Positions 43,413 to 55,185 of a DNA stretch of 64,000 nt are shown here, one piece after another (position 1 is the stretch's first letter; every line of letters begins with the position of its first letter). The notes beneath the pieces were generated by a model that was not told the origin of the DNA, ran no database searches, and saw only the letters and a program-made list of their open reading frames with translations. The DNA lies in assembly GCA_002786025.1 (NCBI GenBank), contig NHNW01000033.1:1-64000 (forward strand), given 5' to 3'. A program made the translations under genes and the position numbers. The DNA is from Zasmidium citrigriseum. Lineage: Eukaryota; Ascomycota; Dothideomycetes; Mycosphaerellales; Mycosphaerellaceae.

Positions 43413-45811
43413 ATGAGCCAACAACAACAGATGGCTATGGCGGGCATGGGAGGTCCTGTTGGCGGCCCCGCGGTCAACGCCCCGACGCCCACAAACTCCA
43501 TGTCGGCCCTCTCGCCGCAAGACTACTCAAAACGTCTCAACTCCGCCATCTACGAATACCTCCTCTGTTGCGGCAAATACGATGCAGCCCGCGCATTCAA
43601 GACGGCTATGCCTATCGAATGGCCTGAGGGCGTGAAGCAGTCGCCTAATCAAAACCTGGCTAATGGCGTGGACGTCGAGATCGAGCCGAGGGACCAGCTC
43701 AAGAACAAGCCCGATGACCTACCTCTCCCCGTCGCCCTCTCTGAAGAACCAGGCCCATTTCTCATGGACTGGTGGCTTCAGTTCTGGGAGTTATATCAGG
43801 GCAACCGCCGCAACGGCAAGCAGACTACTCTCAGCTACGTGGGCCAGCAGCGCGTCGCTCAGAAGAGTCGAACTGGCATGATGGCTGCCATGGATCCTAA
43901 TGTCGCGCAGCGGGGTCAGTTTAATATGATGAACAACGGCATGGGTGACCTCAGGCAGCAGACGGCCATAAAGAATATGTATGTGACCTTGCCCAGAAAT
44001 GCTTTCTTAGCTTACTGACATCCACCAGGAACCAGCAACAAATGAACCAGATCTCAAAAATGAGAGCAGGCCAGGGCCAGGGGAACCAAATGCCAGGTGC
44101 TCCTATGGAGCGGCAGGGCTCGCAGATGGACCGCAACGGATCCCCTAACACTGGTGGTGATGCTCCTTCTCCCAAACGCCAGAGGCTTGATGGCAACATG
44201 CAACCAATGAACCAAGCCCGACCTGGCCAGCCAGGTCAGATGCAAGGCGGCAACCAGGTGGGTCCCCCGTCCAACGTCCCACCCCAATTCGATGCTCTTC
44301 CTGCACACACCCGCGAGTTGCTGCTCTCGAGGGGTCTCGACCCCAGCACCATGTCTCAAGAGCAACTCCAGAAGATGTCCGCGCAACCCACTAACATTCA
44401 AGCAAAGTCTGTGGAGAACTATTCCCAAGCTATCCAACAGTCCATGCAGGCCGCTATGCAAAGAACAGGTTCTAACGCGAACAAGGGCATGCCTCCGAAT
44501 CCCGCTATGGGTCCAGGTGGACCGGGCGCGCAGTCGAGTCCGATGAACCAGCAAGGCATCGACGGCGCCAACGAATTCTACAACAACCGAATGGGCATGC
44601 CACAGAACGGCGCTGCTGTGGCAGCCGCCGGCCAACAAGGTGCTGCGAACAACGGCAATCACGCTTTGCAAGACTATCAGATGCAACTGATGCTGCTCGA
44701 GCAGCAGAACAAGAAACGACTGCTCATGGCACGCCAGGAGCAAGACAGCATGGCTCATCCTAGTGTTGGGCCTGGCGGTCCCAATGGTGGCAACTTTGCT
44801 CCTGGCATGTCACCGCAGGGAAGCAGAGCTGGTGATCCATCGCCCAACCCCAACGATATGAATAATAGAGGTACGCATAATGTGCGAAGTTTAGAAGTGC
44901 CCGCTAATAGTGACGTGACAGGCCGCGGTTCGCCAACTCCTGGCAGCATGATGGATCCGAGCGGCAACCCTGCCATGAGACCTCAAATGGTGATGGGACC
45001 GAATGGCCAACCTATGATGCGACCACCATCATCGCATCCGATGGCTGGCCAGATGAATCCCCAACAGATGGAGATGTTGCGTCAAAATGGCGGTATGATG
45101 CCAAACGGCGCCAATTGGCAAGGCCCGGCTGGCGGTCCTCAGGGCCCAATGATGCCTGGTCAGCAACCCGGTGGCCAACCTGGCCAGCCTCCAAACATGA
45201 CCCCCCGACAGGGCAACATGCCTCCTCCGCCGGCACCTGCGAACGCGAGTGGAACGCAACCCAGTAGTCCTGCACAGCAGCCCGCGCCGCCGACACCAAG
45301 TCAGGGCAACAAAGGCAAGCCCGCCAATAAGAAGGAGGCCGCTAATAAGAAGGTTAGTTTTGAAGCGATTGAAGGAGTTGCACGGCAGCTAACAATTTCA
45401 CAGAATGCGCCTGCCAACAAGAAGGGAGCCGCTGCCAACGATAACCAAGATGCCAACGCGCCGCCGACCCCGACGCCACCACCTCCAATGACCCCTAACA
45501 ATGCTGCTTCATTCAATAAGAATGGACAGCTCCCTAATGGCCAGCCAACGCCAGCTCAGCAGAACAACAGTCAGCCTCCCGGTGCACCGCAGGTGCAGCA
45601 AGTCCCAGACATGAATGCTGCTCCCTTCGGTGCTCTTGGTGGTGGCGACGAAGGGTTCAGCATGGACTTTGCGAATCTGGATAGCGGTGACGTTCTTGAC
45701 AACTTCGACTTCGACAGCTTCTTGAATAACACTGGCGACGGCGAGGGTCTCAACTTCGACGCCAACTTTGCATTTGGCGATGCCGGCGATGCACTGGATA
45801 TGTCGCACTAG
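43413..45811 (+). CDS. LisH-domain transcriptional regulator, SomA/Som1/Flo8-type
   Basis: Exons 43413..43978 and 44029..45811 are clear. Two further 51-bp stretches (44871..44921 and 45353..45403) have GT..AG borders and CTAAT/CTAAC branch sites but keep the frame. The protein is 748 residues if they are removed and 782 if kept. A LisH motif lies at about residues 33-66 (Y-S-K-R-L-N-S-A-I-Y-E-Y-L-L). A LUFS-type block follows (P-F-L-M-D-W-W-L-Q-F-W-E-L-Y-Q). The rest is Gln/Pro/Met/Asn-rich, ending in an acidic D-F-A-N-L-D-S-G-D-V-L-D-N-F-D-F-D segment that looks like an activation domain. Relatives act in the nucleus downstream of cAMP/PKA in adhesion, conidiation and virulence. Confidence 0.88.
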
Positions 45812-47431
45812 AGGTAGTGGCTCGCCAAGGTTGACCTTACCTGTCAGATGTCGCCTGCGATGCGACGTGCGATTCGCATTTTGTCGTGAGACAGGCATTG
45901 GCAGCTGCATCAAACTAAAGCGCCACGTGCCTTCCGCAGGAGCTGGGTCCTCTTCGACTAAGCTTGACCGCTAGCCCCTGACTCGAGCGACACCTCTCTC
46001 CGGCACCATCGAACAATACGGAGAGCATTCCGACGTACTCTACATCACGACCGGCCATCATCGCTTCGAGAAACACGCATCGCACTATCGACATCCACCG
46101 ACCACGACAACATCTCACCTCTTTCCACCTTATTTCCCGTATCGATACCCATACCAGCAACGGCGCCTTCATTTCACCAAATATGTGTTTCAGAGCCAGC
46201 CATCTCAGCAGTCCGAAGAGAAGAAGAAAGAAGATCATATCGCCACCGAACGCAAAAGAGTTTTATCGTTGTTCATATCTTCCGCTATCTAAGCGACAGC
46301 GGAAATCGACGCAGCAGCTAGCCTGAATCACGCAAACGCTTGGGAAGGCCGGCCAACGCATGGAGTTTTGTTTAGTTTACGCGACACTCGCTGCCGGCAG
46401 AAGGATCTTTTTGTTTGATAATGAGGTTATCGGAGTTTGTTTTATCGGTACGTCTGTCTTGGAAGGGAGGCTACCCGATGTGCTAGGAGTACATTTGTGG
46501 GCTCAAGAGACTTATGTGGGTCGTTATTGCAGGCAGCGATGTGTGTGAGTGTATGTGTGTAGTGTGGAGCTCTGATGGGAGTCTGGGACTACTGTTATGT
46601 AGTTATGGGAGTTTGAACTTCCCTCTTACGGGAGGGGAGGGAAACTCAAGGCTGAACTGTTATATGTCCATCCATTTTTCCTCTATTTCTTACCTCACAT
46701 CGCGGGATGAATGCGCTCCTGCCGGTCATTCCTGTAAGTATTTATCAACTTCGCCAGTGTTTTCGCGTGGCTGACTTGTGGCAGAAAGCGAGCCATATCC
46801 TCACAGGCTCAGCACTCGCCCATCCTTGTCACCAGTCAGCAACGCTACCGCTCACGATACGCGTCCGCCAGAACGTGACCGTCGCGAAACTTCATCCCTT
46901 TGAATCCGAAAGCAGAGCTCAGTGCACATGTCGAAACGGGGCCAGCATGCGACTTAGGAAGCTGCGAGGCTTTGTTCATCAAGGTTGCGAATGCAGCCAG
47001 CCATACAGCCTTGTCTTGGTCAATACGTACAATTGGCGAGCCCCTGAACGCATTTTTAACGCCTTCTATCGTGAGGCTCGAAGGTGATGCATTGGTTGCT
47101 ATACTTCCCCACATGGCTCCTTCGATGGAGTGGATGGAGCGGGGCTTGGTGGCACTTCACGTCACCTCGGCCTGACAGGGTATTACTTACATTGCGGCGA
47201 CGAGTCGCACAGTTTACTTCTCGAGGCCAGACTGATTGACAGAGCACATTGTTGGGACGATCTTCTACGCCCTTGGATTCGACGAAGCTGAAGAATCCCA
47301 CCTCCTTTCTGGACTGACTAGGTGCCTGGTCCTCGACGCTTACGCTGTACAAGCGCGAAAGACTTCCCTGTACCAACGTCCGATAGAAAAGACCTTGGCA
47401 AGAGCTTTAAAGGCTCCGAGAAGATCCAACA
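45812..47431. other. Gene-free interval after the SomA-like gene
   Basis: About 1.6 kb. The first part should be the long 3' UTR of the SomA-like gene and the last part the promoter of the cyclase-family gene. ORFs of up to 126 residues occur but are unsupported. Confidence 0.5.
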
Positions 47432-48553
47432 ATGACAGAACCAAAAGAACGCACCCTCGTGCAAAAAGCCCAAGAACGACTCTCCGCCATGACGGACGCC
47501 ATCACAGGCCAACCTCACTTCAACTTCCCTCCTTTCGACAAACTCCCCAAAGTCGAAGGGCAGCCTCAGGGTTGCACATGGGGCTTCTTCGATAAAGACG
47601 GCGTGAAAGACCAAGTTGGCACCATCAACCTCCTGACCCCCGAAGTCGTCAAGCAAGCCTCGCAAGAGATCCGCACAGGTCAACATGTCCAGCTCGACTG
47701 GTGTCTCTCCGATGGCGTGCAATTCCCAGGGTTCGGAAGGAGGAAGTTCGAGCAGAAAGTCATCGACTTCAGGGAAATGTCAGGCGGGAAGTCGATCGTC
47801 CTGGACGACGAGCTGCACTTCAACACCCAAGGCGGTTCCCAATGGGACAGCCTGAAGCATTGTGCCCATCAAAAGACAGGAATGCACTACAACGGCCTCT
47901 CGCACGATGAAGCCCTCGCCAGCGACAAAAACGGCATCCACAACTGGTGCGAGCGCGGCGGAATCGTAGGTCGTGGCGTCCTGGTCGATTGGTTGAGCTG
48001 GTATGAGAAGAAACATGGAGATCCGCCATCTCCTATTACCACGCACGCGATTTCTATTGCGGAGATTGAAGAAGTGCTTCGATATCAAGGCACGACTTTG
48101 AAACCAGCGGATATCTTGATCGTGAGGAGTGGATATACAAGGTGGCATAATTACGCCAGTCCCGAGGAGAGGAAGAAGGGGACGCAGGAGAATGATAAGG
48201 CTATTGGAGTCAAGGCGGATGAGAATAGTGTGAGGTGGTTTTATGATCATCATTTTGCGGCTGTGGCGGGGGATACGGTGGCTTTTGAGGCGTGGCCGCC
48301 GAATATTGAGGTTTGTCACGTCCCCTTGCTCTGATAGTGGTGGTTGCTGACGAAATGGTCATTGTAGGCTGGATGGGCACTCCACGAATGGCTTCTTGTG
48401 CAATTCGGAACACCGATTGGAGAGCTCTGGGATCTCGAGCATTTGAGCCAGGTCTGTGAGAAGGAAAAGAGATGGAGTTTCTTTTTGACTTCGGCTCCGT
48501 TGCATGTTAGGGGTGGTGTTGGGTCGCCGCCTGGGGCTATTGCGATCTTCTAG
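47432..48553 (+). CDS. Cyclase-family protein (kynurenine formamidase-like fold)
   Basis: Exons 47432..48310 and 48368..48553 give 354 residues. Bacterial members of the cyclase family hydrolyse formylkynurenine or act in polyketide or related pathways using a metal held by an H-x-G-T-H-x-D-x-P-x-H motif. Here the region reads H-F-N-T-Q-G-G-S-Q-W-D-S-L-K-H (about residues 130-144). Gln replaces the first two histidines, while Asp and the last His are kept. Larger fungal members commonly have this T-Q-x-G-(T/S)-Q-W-D form, so a different metal site or substrate is likely. The second exon carries the conserved A-G-W-A-L-H-E-W and ends P-P-G-A-I-A-I-F. No pathway is indicated by the neighbours. 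Confidence 0.87.
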
Positions 48554-49117
48554 GGGAGGACCACTTTCGTTTGCTGAGATGATAGATGGCAACAGACGAA
48601 CCATCATGAGAACGTGGCTCCAATGCCAGGCAAGACTGGATGCGAAAAGACTGAGCTGGTCCATTAGAACAGATCCAAGAAACGAAGGGCACGCTGGGAT
48701 TCATGATGTGGAAAAATTTTTGATCATTCGCTCAAGTTAATTCAGAAGAACCTCCCATAATGCCAGAATACTGCACCTAAGTATACGCGATTAAGTGTAT
48801 CCAACCTCATCTTTGAAATCCTGGACACATCCCAAGATCTCTCTGGATACAAAAGTCAGAATATCGGGTGTCTGCTTTCTTCGCCGCCGAGTCCTTTAAA
48901 GGAGATCGATATCATCTTCTCCCAAAGCACTTCTCTCGATGCCCCTCTGAAAGCAAGCAAACAAATGCACAATTCCTTAGTGTCGTGAAGCCGGACCCCT
49001 TCGAAGACTTTCTTCCGCCTTGCCCCTGGAATGCTCCTCTAAAGCAAACGAGAACAGTCGAGTGTCGAGAAGTCCTGGAGACCGATTTCTCGAGGTCTTC
49101 ATTCTCCTCCCCTGGCC
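48554..49117. other. Convergent 3' region
   Basis: About 560 bp between two genes transcribed toward each other. Nothing beyond 3' UTR sequence is visible. Confidence 0.5.
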
Positions 49118-49786
49118 TTAATCCTTAATCTCTACCTTGATCTTCCTCGCCTCCGCCGCCTCCCTCTTCTTCTTGTCAGCGGCAAACTTGCGCTTCAGCT
49201 GATGAATCTGCAAATCCGCCTTCATCTGAATCTCCTGAATTTGCATCTGCAAATCCGCTTCATCGTCATCCATTGGCTCCTTGGGCTCAGCAATGGGAGC
49301 AGCACGCTGACGTTTGGCGGCGCGCTCTTCGCGCTGGGCGCGTCCGTCGGCTGCTGGGTCGTACAGCTCGTCGTCGTCTTCGTCTTCTTCGTCGCGAGGG
49401 TGTGGGCGCTTCGAAGAGGTGTCTGGAGTCGGCGCGGGGGCAGGTGGTGCTGGGGGAGCTTTGCGAACTGGCTCGGGGATCTTCTTCGCGATTTCTGGGA
49501 AGTCTTCGCGCAGGCTGAAGATCAGCTCTTGCTTTGAGTATCCGCCGTCCATTGCGTCTTTGGCGGCATTGATGCGCTTGATCAGAGTGTCTTGGTTCTT
49601 CGACAGGGTCTTCCACTCGAGGTTCTCGGCGTCTTGGATTTCGTTGGGGCGATAGGGAGCTTGGACGGAGTTGAAGCGCCCATTCATGATGTCTGTCGCA
49701 ATGGCTTTGATGCGGTTGCGCAGGACTGAGCGCTGGTTCCTGGCTTTCTGCTCCTTCTCAGGAGTGGGTGTTGAAGTGGGCGCCAT
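49118..49786 (-). CDS. Conserved fungal protein of unknown function, charged and coiled-coil
   Basis: The single exon encodes 222 residues. An N-terminal helical region (about 10-100) contains R-N-R-I-K-A-I-A, N-G-R-F-N-S-V-Q-A-P-Y-R-P and N-L-E-W-K-T-L-S-K-N-Q, which looks like a folded, conserved domain. A Pro/Ala linker follows, then an Asp/Glu run, a basic cluster (R-A-A-K-R-Q-R) suited to nuclear import, and a final coiled coil (about 175-215) ending in K-V-E-I-K-D. I do not recognise the family. The start codon is the first ATG of the frame and lies about 400 bp from the 3' end of NOC2. Confidence 0.8.
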   Translation of the reverse strand: MAPTSTPTPEKEQKARNQRSVLRNRIKAIATDIMNGRFNSVQAPYRPNEIQDAENLEWKTLSKNQDTLIKRINAAKDAMDGGYSKQELIFSLREDFPEIAKKIPEPVRKAPPAPPAPAPTPDTSSKRPHPRDEEDEDDDELYDPAADGRAQREERAAKRQRAAPIAEPKEPMDDDEADLQMQIQEIQMKADLQIHQLKRKFAADKKKREAAEARKIKVEIKD

Positions 49787-50187
49787 GGAGGCGGCCGGTG
49801 AGTGAGGAGTTGCTTGAGTTTGAGGTCGAGATGGAGTGCCGTTGACGACGGATGGTCGATGGACTGAGGGTAGTATTGTTGTAGAGGTTGTAGTGGTGAG
49901 GAAGTTGAAGTCTGCATCGAGCGCTAATGAAGTCTCGCGATCGCGTGGCGATGCGGTTGCCTGCGGTTCACGTTGGAAGTGAAGGAAGCAGCTGAAGCAT
50001 GTGATCCAATGTGAATGCTTGTGGACATAAAGAAGGTAGGTGCGGACACCTGAAGCGGGATTCGATGGCTTATGCGTTTCAGCTGATTATTTCTTTGCAC
50101 TAGAGATCTCGTGCAAGATGCGAATGGCTGAGTTCTGGGACGCAGTAGTTCGTAGGACGGGCGTGATCGTACGAGTTCGCTGAAGAT
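49787..50187. other. Intergenic region
   Basis: About 400 bp containing the promoter of the 222-residue gene and the 3' end of NOC2. Nothing else is seen. Confidence 0.5.
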
Positions 50188-52470
50188 CTAATCGCTATCG
50201 TCTTCGTCGTCCTCTTCGGCCTCATCATCAAGCAGCTCATCGCCCTCCGAGAGCTCCTCGTCGTCCTCCTCCTCATCTACCTCCTCTTCGCTCTCGCTAT
50301 CATCCTCGACAGCACCAGCCTTTGCAGCCTCTTTCTCGCTCTTCCGCCTCTGCTCTTCTTCCTTCCTACCTTCCTCGATCATTCTGGCTTTCTCTTCTCT
50401 CGTCTTTCTCTGACCAACCACATACGCACCCAAGGGGCTCTTCTCCCACGACACGTCACTCAAGAAAGCCTCTACTCCCTTGCGGTCGTTTGGCGCGAAC
50501 TCGACCTTCGCTCTCTTCTCCTCAATCCATCTAGAGTTGGCTTCAATCTTTTGCAAAAGCAGTGAGATCATGCCGTTGACCTTCTGATTCTTGTTGCCAC
50601 CTTTCTTCGGTCCGCGTTGGTTAACCTCCTTCAGCCATCGCTTAAGCATGACTGTGACCGGAAGCGCCAGCTCCGGAAAGGCGATGTTCTTCGCCCACAA
50701 CAAGAAGAACTCGGACAAAAGCTCTTGAACTTGCTCGGCCACGCCATCTTGATACACGCGGGTTCGAAGGTAAGATTTTGGCGCTCGGATGACGACATTG
50801 AAGTCGAGAGGTTTGAGAGTGCTTGCCTTGGGCGCCTTTCTCATCTCGGCGCTATTCAGGACTTCGTGCAGGGGCGCGGCGAGCGGGATGTAGGTATTCG
50901 TTGCAAGACTCACTCTCAGCAAAGATCGGATGAGTTGGAAGCGCAGCGGAAAGTAGGTGGCTGTAGGGATCAGTCGCAATGCTCCGAGAGTCACCTGCGT
51001 CAGTGGGTAGATCAGCGGACGAAGCGGCGAGCTGGATTCTGTGCAATGCGCTGCGAGCACTCGACTCCAGAAGTCCAAGCTGTGGACATATTGCCAGTTG
51101 TAGACAGTCTTGTAGCTTTCGTTCGAGTTGTTGGTGATACTGCTGCGCAAATGCATAGCAAGACTCCTGATGAAGGTGAAAGACGTCGTGTATGTAACGC
51201 CGCCTTCTGTACCCGCAAGGCCCCATAGTTCGGCTGCCGAGTTCTTCATCAAGTTGACGCCGGCAATGGTATGTATTGTGGTGTTGCGACTGCTCTTCAC
51301 CAGAGCCTGGTATGTCGCCTTGAGGACGTTCTCGCGGATACCGGCATCCCCAATGACGACCAGACGGCGCATCACTAGGAATGCCGCGATTCTGGTGGCC
51401 TCCGTGTTCGAAGATGTCGACCATACTCCTGTGACGGCCTTGGCGACATCGCGCACCAGCTTCTTGAAGGAGAGCAAGTACGGCAGTAGGGGCAGTAGAG
51501 ATGACAGCGTAAGCCGGAGTGTCGCAGGATCCGAGAGATGGTCCAGCAAGTGCAAGATTCCAGATATCTGCGACCGCAGCATGGGCCCCAGGGTCTTGAA
51601 CTTCTTCGATTCAGTAGAGACGTGAACCTTTCCACTCTTCGTCTCTTGAACCGGCAGGTGATATTGGAAGATCTCAGGGATCTGCTTGAGGGCAGTCGTC
51701 AGAAGGTGGTGGTAAACTTCTGGATCCGAGACAGAGTACTTGAAATCTTTCTCTTCGGCGTCAGACGAGGACACTTGGGCAGCAGAGCGGAATGCAATGA
51801 CAACCTCCTTTGCAGCACGCAAAGAATGCTGTTCGATCAAAGCAGAGCGCCATTTCTTCACAGTCAAGATGCCCAACTCATTTGAGCCTCCCATCTCGTC
51901 ATCTGAATCGTCGCCCTTCTTCTGCTTCTTGCGCTTCGGCTCGTCTTCTTCCTCTTCGCTCAGCACAAGATCGTCCAGATCCTGAAACACTTCGGGCTCG
52001 TCCTTCTGCAGCATCTTGTGGAATTCGGGGTCCTTTTCAGCCAGGGCATGCAGCTGTTCCTTGAAGTCGCCAATATCCTCTTCCGAGTCTGCCTCCGAAT
52101 CGCTACCAGCAGGAACCGCCTCTTGCTCGAAAGACACATCCGATGCCGAGTCTTCATCTTCTTCTGACTGCGTTCGCTTCCTCTTGCTTCCCTTCTTTTT
52201 CGGGAGCTCTGGAACCTCGAATCCGCCCTGGAAGAAGTCGTCCACGCTCATGTCCTTGAAGGCATCCTTCGCCGATTGTCTTCCACCATCCTGCTTTGAA
52301 GCGTCCTCCTGTTCTTCTTTGCCATCCGTGCCATTCTCCTCCGCCCGTCTCGCCTTCTTCTTGGCCTTCAATTGCTGCTTTTGCTTGATCTTCTTGAGTC
52401 CATTCCGGCGGTCCAGAGTGTCCTTCAGATGTTTCTTTTCGAACTTCTTGGTCGCCTTGGATTGCGCCAT
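50188..52470 (-). CDS. NOC2: Nucleolar complex protein 2 (NOC2)
   Basis: The single exon encodes 760 residues. NOC2 pairs with Noc1 and then Noc3 to escort pre-60S ribosomal particles from nucleolus to nucleoplasm. A basic N-terminus (K-K-F-E-K-K-H-L-K, Q-Q-L-K-A-K-K-K-A-R) is followed by acidic stretches to about residue 200. The helical repeat-like Noc2 core covers about 210-640, with F-K-T-L-G-P-M-L-R-S-Q-I-S-G-I-L-H-L-L, L-Y-N-W-Q-Y-V-H-S-L-D-F-W type text and Y-P-L-T-Q-V-T-L-G-A-L-R-L-I-P-T. The tail is a long Glu/Asp run. Length and order fit the family. It shares a 200-bp divergent promoter with VPS28. Confidence 0.93.
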   Translation of the reverse strand: MAQSKATKKFEKKHLKDTLDRRNGLKKIKQKQQLKAKKKARRAEENGTDGKEEQEDASKQDGGRQSAKDAFKDMSVDDFFQGGFEVPELPKKKGSKRKRTQSEEDEDSASDVSFEQEAVPAGSDSEADSEEDIGDFKEQLHALAEKDPEFHKMLQKDEPEVFQDLDDLVLSEEEEDEPKRKKQKKGDDSDDEMGGSNELGILTVKKWRSALIEQHSLRAAKEVVIAFRSAAQVSSSDAEEKDFKYSVSDPEVYHHLLTTALKQIPEIFQYHLPVQETKSGKVHVSTESKKFKTLGPMLRSQISGILHLLDHLSDPATLRLTLSSLLPLLPYLLSFKKLVRDVAKAVTGVWSTSSNTEATRIAAFLVMRRLVVIGDAGIRENVLKATYQALVKSSRNTTIHTIAGVNLMKNSAAELWGLAGTEGGVTYTTSFTFIRSLAMHLRSSITNNSNESYKTVYNWQYVHSLDFWSRVLAAHCTESSSPLRPLIYPLTQVTLGALRLIPTATYFPLRFQLIRSLLRVSLATNTYIPLAAPLHEVLNSAEMRKAPKASTLKPLDFNVVIRAPKSYLRTRVYQDGVAEQVQELLSEFFLLWAKNIAFPELALPVTVMLKRWLKEVNQRGPKKGGNKNQKVNGMISLLLQKIEANSRWIEEKRAKVEFAPNDRKGVEAFLSDVSWEKSPLGAYVVGQRKTREEKARMIEEGRKEEEQRRKSEKEAAKAGAVEDDSESEEEVDEEEDDEELSEGDELLDDEAEEDDEDDSD

Positions 52471-52669
52471 ATCGAGGACCGCAGTTTGCGCAAGAGTCTA
52501 TGCGGAGGGGTTGTGATGTTCGAGAGATGCGAAGACAGAAAAGATGCTGAAATTAACATCGGCCGCACTTTCCCCGACGAAAGCTTGTGCGGGGCGGCGT
52601 TGGCTCCGCTCGATACAATCCATCTCCATCCCAAGCACTCAAGCGCTCTTCTTTACATGGCACACAGCC
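52471..52669. promoter_or_regulatory. Short divergent promoter between NOC2 and VPS28
   Basis: Only 199 bp separate the two start codons, so both promoters must share this interval. No specific motif is called. Confidence 0.6.
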
Positions 52670-53519
52670 ATGTACGCCCAACAGCAGCTGGCATACGCGC
52701 CCACCCCCTACTCCTACACTCCGTCAAGCAATTTGACGGCGACCATCAACCTCGACGAAGTAGGCCCTTCGCCTCTTTCCCTCTGGGAGCCTACTGACTC
52801 TGGGACCAGGAAGTCAAACTCGCCGATACTGCTGCAGAACGAGATCTTTACGAGTCTCTCGCCGAGATATACAGCATCATCATCACTCTAGATGCCCTGG
52901 AGAAGGCCTACTTGAGGGATAGCATCAAAGAGTCAGAATACACCGAGACATGCGACCGCTTGCTTCGACAGTACAAGAGTAATCTCGCCGATGAGAGTGT
53001 GCAGGCTGCTTTTGGCGACCTGGAACGCTTCAAGGCTGAGTGGGACGTATGTTGGGATTGTGTGCTGTATCAGAAATCACGGCTGACGAAGAGGCTCTGC
53101 AGTTGGAGGTCCCCAAAGCGACTGAACGTTTGAAGATTGGTCTGCCAGCCACCATCGAAACTGTTCCTACCCGCACCGCGTCGCAGCATCGAACCTCCAA
53201 CTCCCACACGCCCAGTAATGCCCCGAGCGCTGCGAATGCGACGGCCATTGTATCGGCGTCGGAGAACTTCATCACCCTGTTTGATGCGATACGTATGAAC
53301 ATCCTCTCCAAGGATACGTTACACCCCATCCTGGTCGATACTATCCAGGCCGTCAACAAAGTCACCGATCGTGATTTCGAGAACAAGGGCAAGATTGTGC
53401 ACTGGCTCATTACTCTGAATCAAATGCGTGCCGCTGAAGAATTGAGCCCAGAGCAAGCGAGGGAGTTGCAGTTCGACTTGAACTCCGCGTACGAAGGATT
53501 CAAGGCCACACTCGAATGA
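52670..53519 (+). CDS. VPS28: ESCRT-I subunit VPS28
   Basis: Exons 52670..52759, 52810..53046 and 53103..53519 give 247 residues, the expected length. All three join in phase 0. VPS28 links ESCRT-I to ESCRT-II when ubiquitinated membrane proteins are sorted into multivesicular endosomes. The N-terminal ESCRT-I core region shows E-V-K-L-A-D-T-A-A-E-R-D-L-Y-E-S-L-A and L-E-K-A-Y-L-R-D. The C-terminal four-helix domain has F-I-T-L-F-D-A-I-R-M-N, then V-D-T-I-Q-A-V-N-K-V. A Ser/Thr-rich linker separates the two. An upstream alternative ATG frame has no conservation. Confidence 0.93.
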
Positions 53520-53726
53520 GTGTGAGACCTGCTGCTGGCGAATCGCTTTCACACCCTCACGTGAGTTGCTGGATTCATACGTGCTCTCAAAATGGTCTAG
53601 ACGCTCGGCGTTTCGGCTAGACCCTTTCGGGCTGCATGTGGTTGGACCGTGCGGCCGATTTAACATTTCTCGGACGCGGGCAGCAGCCCGTGTGATTCTG
53701 CACCGCGTTTCGCACCGGCATGGAAA

Positions 53727-54945
53727 ATGGCTGCTGCAACGGACAGGCCGGGTGCTGCAGGGCTGACCGCTGAGGATCTGGGACTGAGCGGACTGGGAGA
53801 CGACGAGGAAATCTTGGATGGTGTGTACCCAGCCCGACCTCACATGCAATCCTGCCCCGGATCCTCGGGCTGACTGATGATCAGTACTCGATCTGCCGCA
53901 GCTGCACCTCAAGCCTTCCGCGCTCGCATTGCTTGCTACTCTGGACGACCTGCGCTCTGAGCCGCCATCGTGGGACACCACCCGGAGCGGCACCCCTCGT
54001 TCGCCATTGAGCGGTACCTCGACACCCTACCGCAGAAAGAGGAAGGTTGTGAGAGCCGCAGGAGTCCCGCGATACCTGACCAAGATCATATCGAGTCCAT
54101 TGGCGTGGATTGAGGACGATGATCAGAAAGAGCAAATATGGGAGGCCGCGTCACAGCGACTGTCAGAACGAAGTGGCAGATCAGCCATGGGCGCCATCAG
54201 TCGGACATTTGTCATTGAGATGCGCTCTGCCAGCAGGAACCCGTCGTCGACCGCAGATGAGGTCTTGAATCCCGATCCAGATACCAACCTCGAGTTGACT
54301 CTGCATGAACCAGCCCTCACTTCCGACAACCTGGGCCTGAAGACCTGGGCGTCTTCCTACTTGCTGGCGAGGCGCATATGCACGCTTCGTGCAGCCATCC
54401 CGCCCCTCCCACACGATGCCATTGTCCTGGAACTGGGAGCTGGCACAGGACTGGTCGGCCTTGCATCAGCAGCAGCATTCCAATCCCACGTGATTTTAAC
54501 TGACCTGCCTGAGATTGTGCCCAACCTTGAGCGCAATGCACGTGCTAATGCCTCAGCACTCTCGACCTTCAACGCCAAGACTGATGTCGCCATCTTGGAC
54601 TGGTCTCGGCCAGGCTCTTTCTACGTCGACGGCCTCCACAACGGTGAGAAGCACTCGTTTCCTCTTGTCCTCGCCGCGGATCCTATCTACTCAAGCGACC
54701 ATCCTCGTCTCCTAGCCCTAGCCGTGGATCATCATTTGAGCAGAGATCGCAATGCTCGAGTAGTCGTTGAGATGCCGCTTCGCGACGCCTACGGCACTGA
54801 GCGTGATGACTTTCGCGCGCGCATGGGCGGCATTGGCTTGTCAATCATCGATGAAGGCGAAGAAACTGGCGTCGACGACTGGTCAAACAATGACGATGAG
54901 CCGATGGAAGTCCGCTGCTGGTGGAGCGTTTGGGGCTGGCAGTGA
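53727..54945 (+). CDS. METTL21-type protein methyltransferase (Methyltransf_16 family)
   Basis: Exons 53727..53820 and 53885..54945 give 384 residues. The ATG at 53727 is preferred because the ATG seven bases upstream is out of frame. The intron joins E-I-L-D-V-L-D-L-P-Q-L. The SAM-binding motif I is V-L-E-L-G-A-G-T-G-L-V-G-L at about 211-223. A D-P-I-Y motif near 298-301 marks the group that methylates lysines on non-histone proteins, such as translation factors. The N-terminal 200 residues include a Ser/Thr-rich insert. The exact substrate (for example eEF1A or eEF2, as in yeast Efm proteins) cannot be told. It lies in the same direction just downstream of VPS28. Confidence 0.88.
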
Positions 54946-55185
54946 CTTGTAGTGAAGGCGGCCAGTCACTTCACTTATTCCACGATACAGATACACTGAT
55001 AGATAGGCTACAGCGCGTCACTCGAGCTTCGTGAATGCGCGACAACGCATTAACAAGGGCGACTGTAAGTATACTTAACGACCGACCATTTCTTCGTGTC
55101 ACTTCTTCATCAAGAACAAGCATCTCGCATCGCTTTCGTGCCCAATCCACTGCATCACCCATCTCAATCATCCACGAGCAAGACC

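Noticed and set aside
44054..44758. 234-residue - strand ORF
   Set aside because: It is a shadow of the Gln/Pro-rich SomA-like gene and only reflects its base bias.
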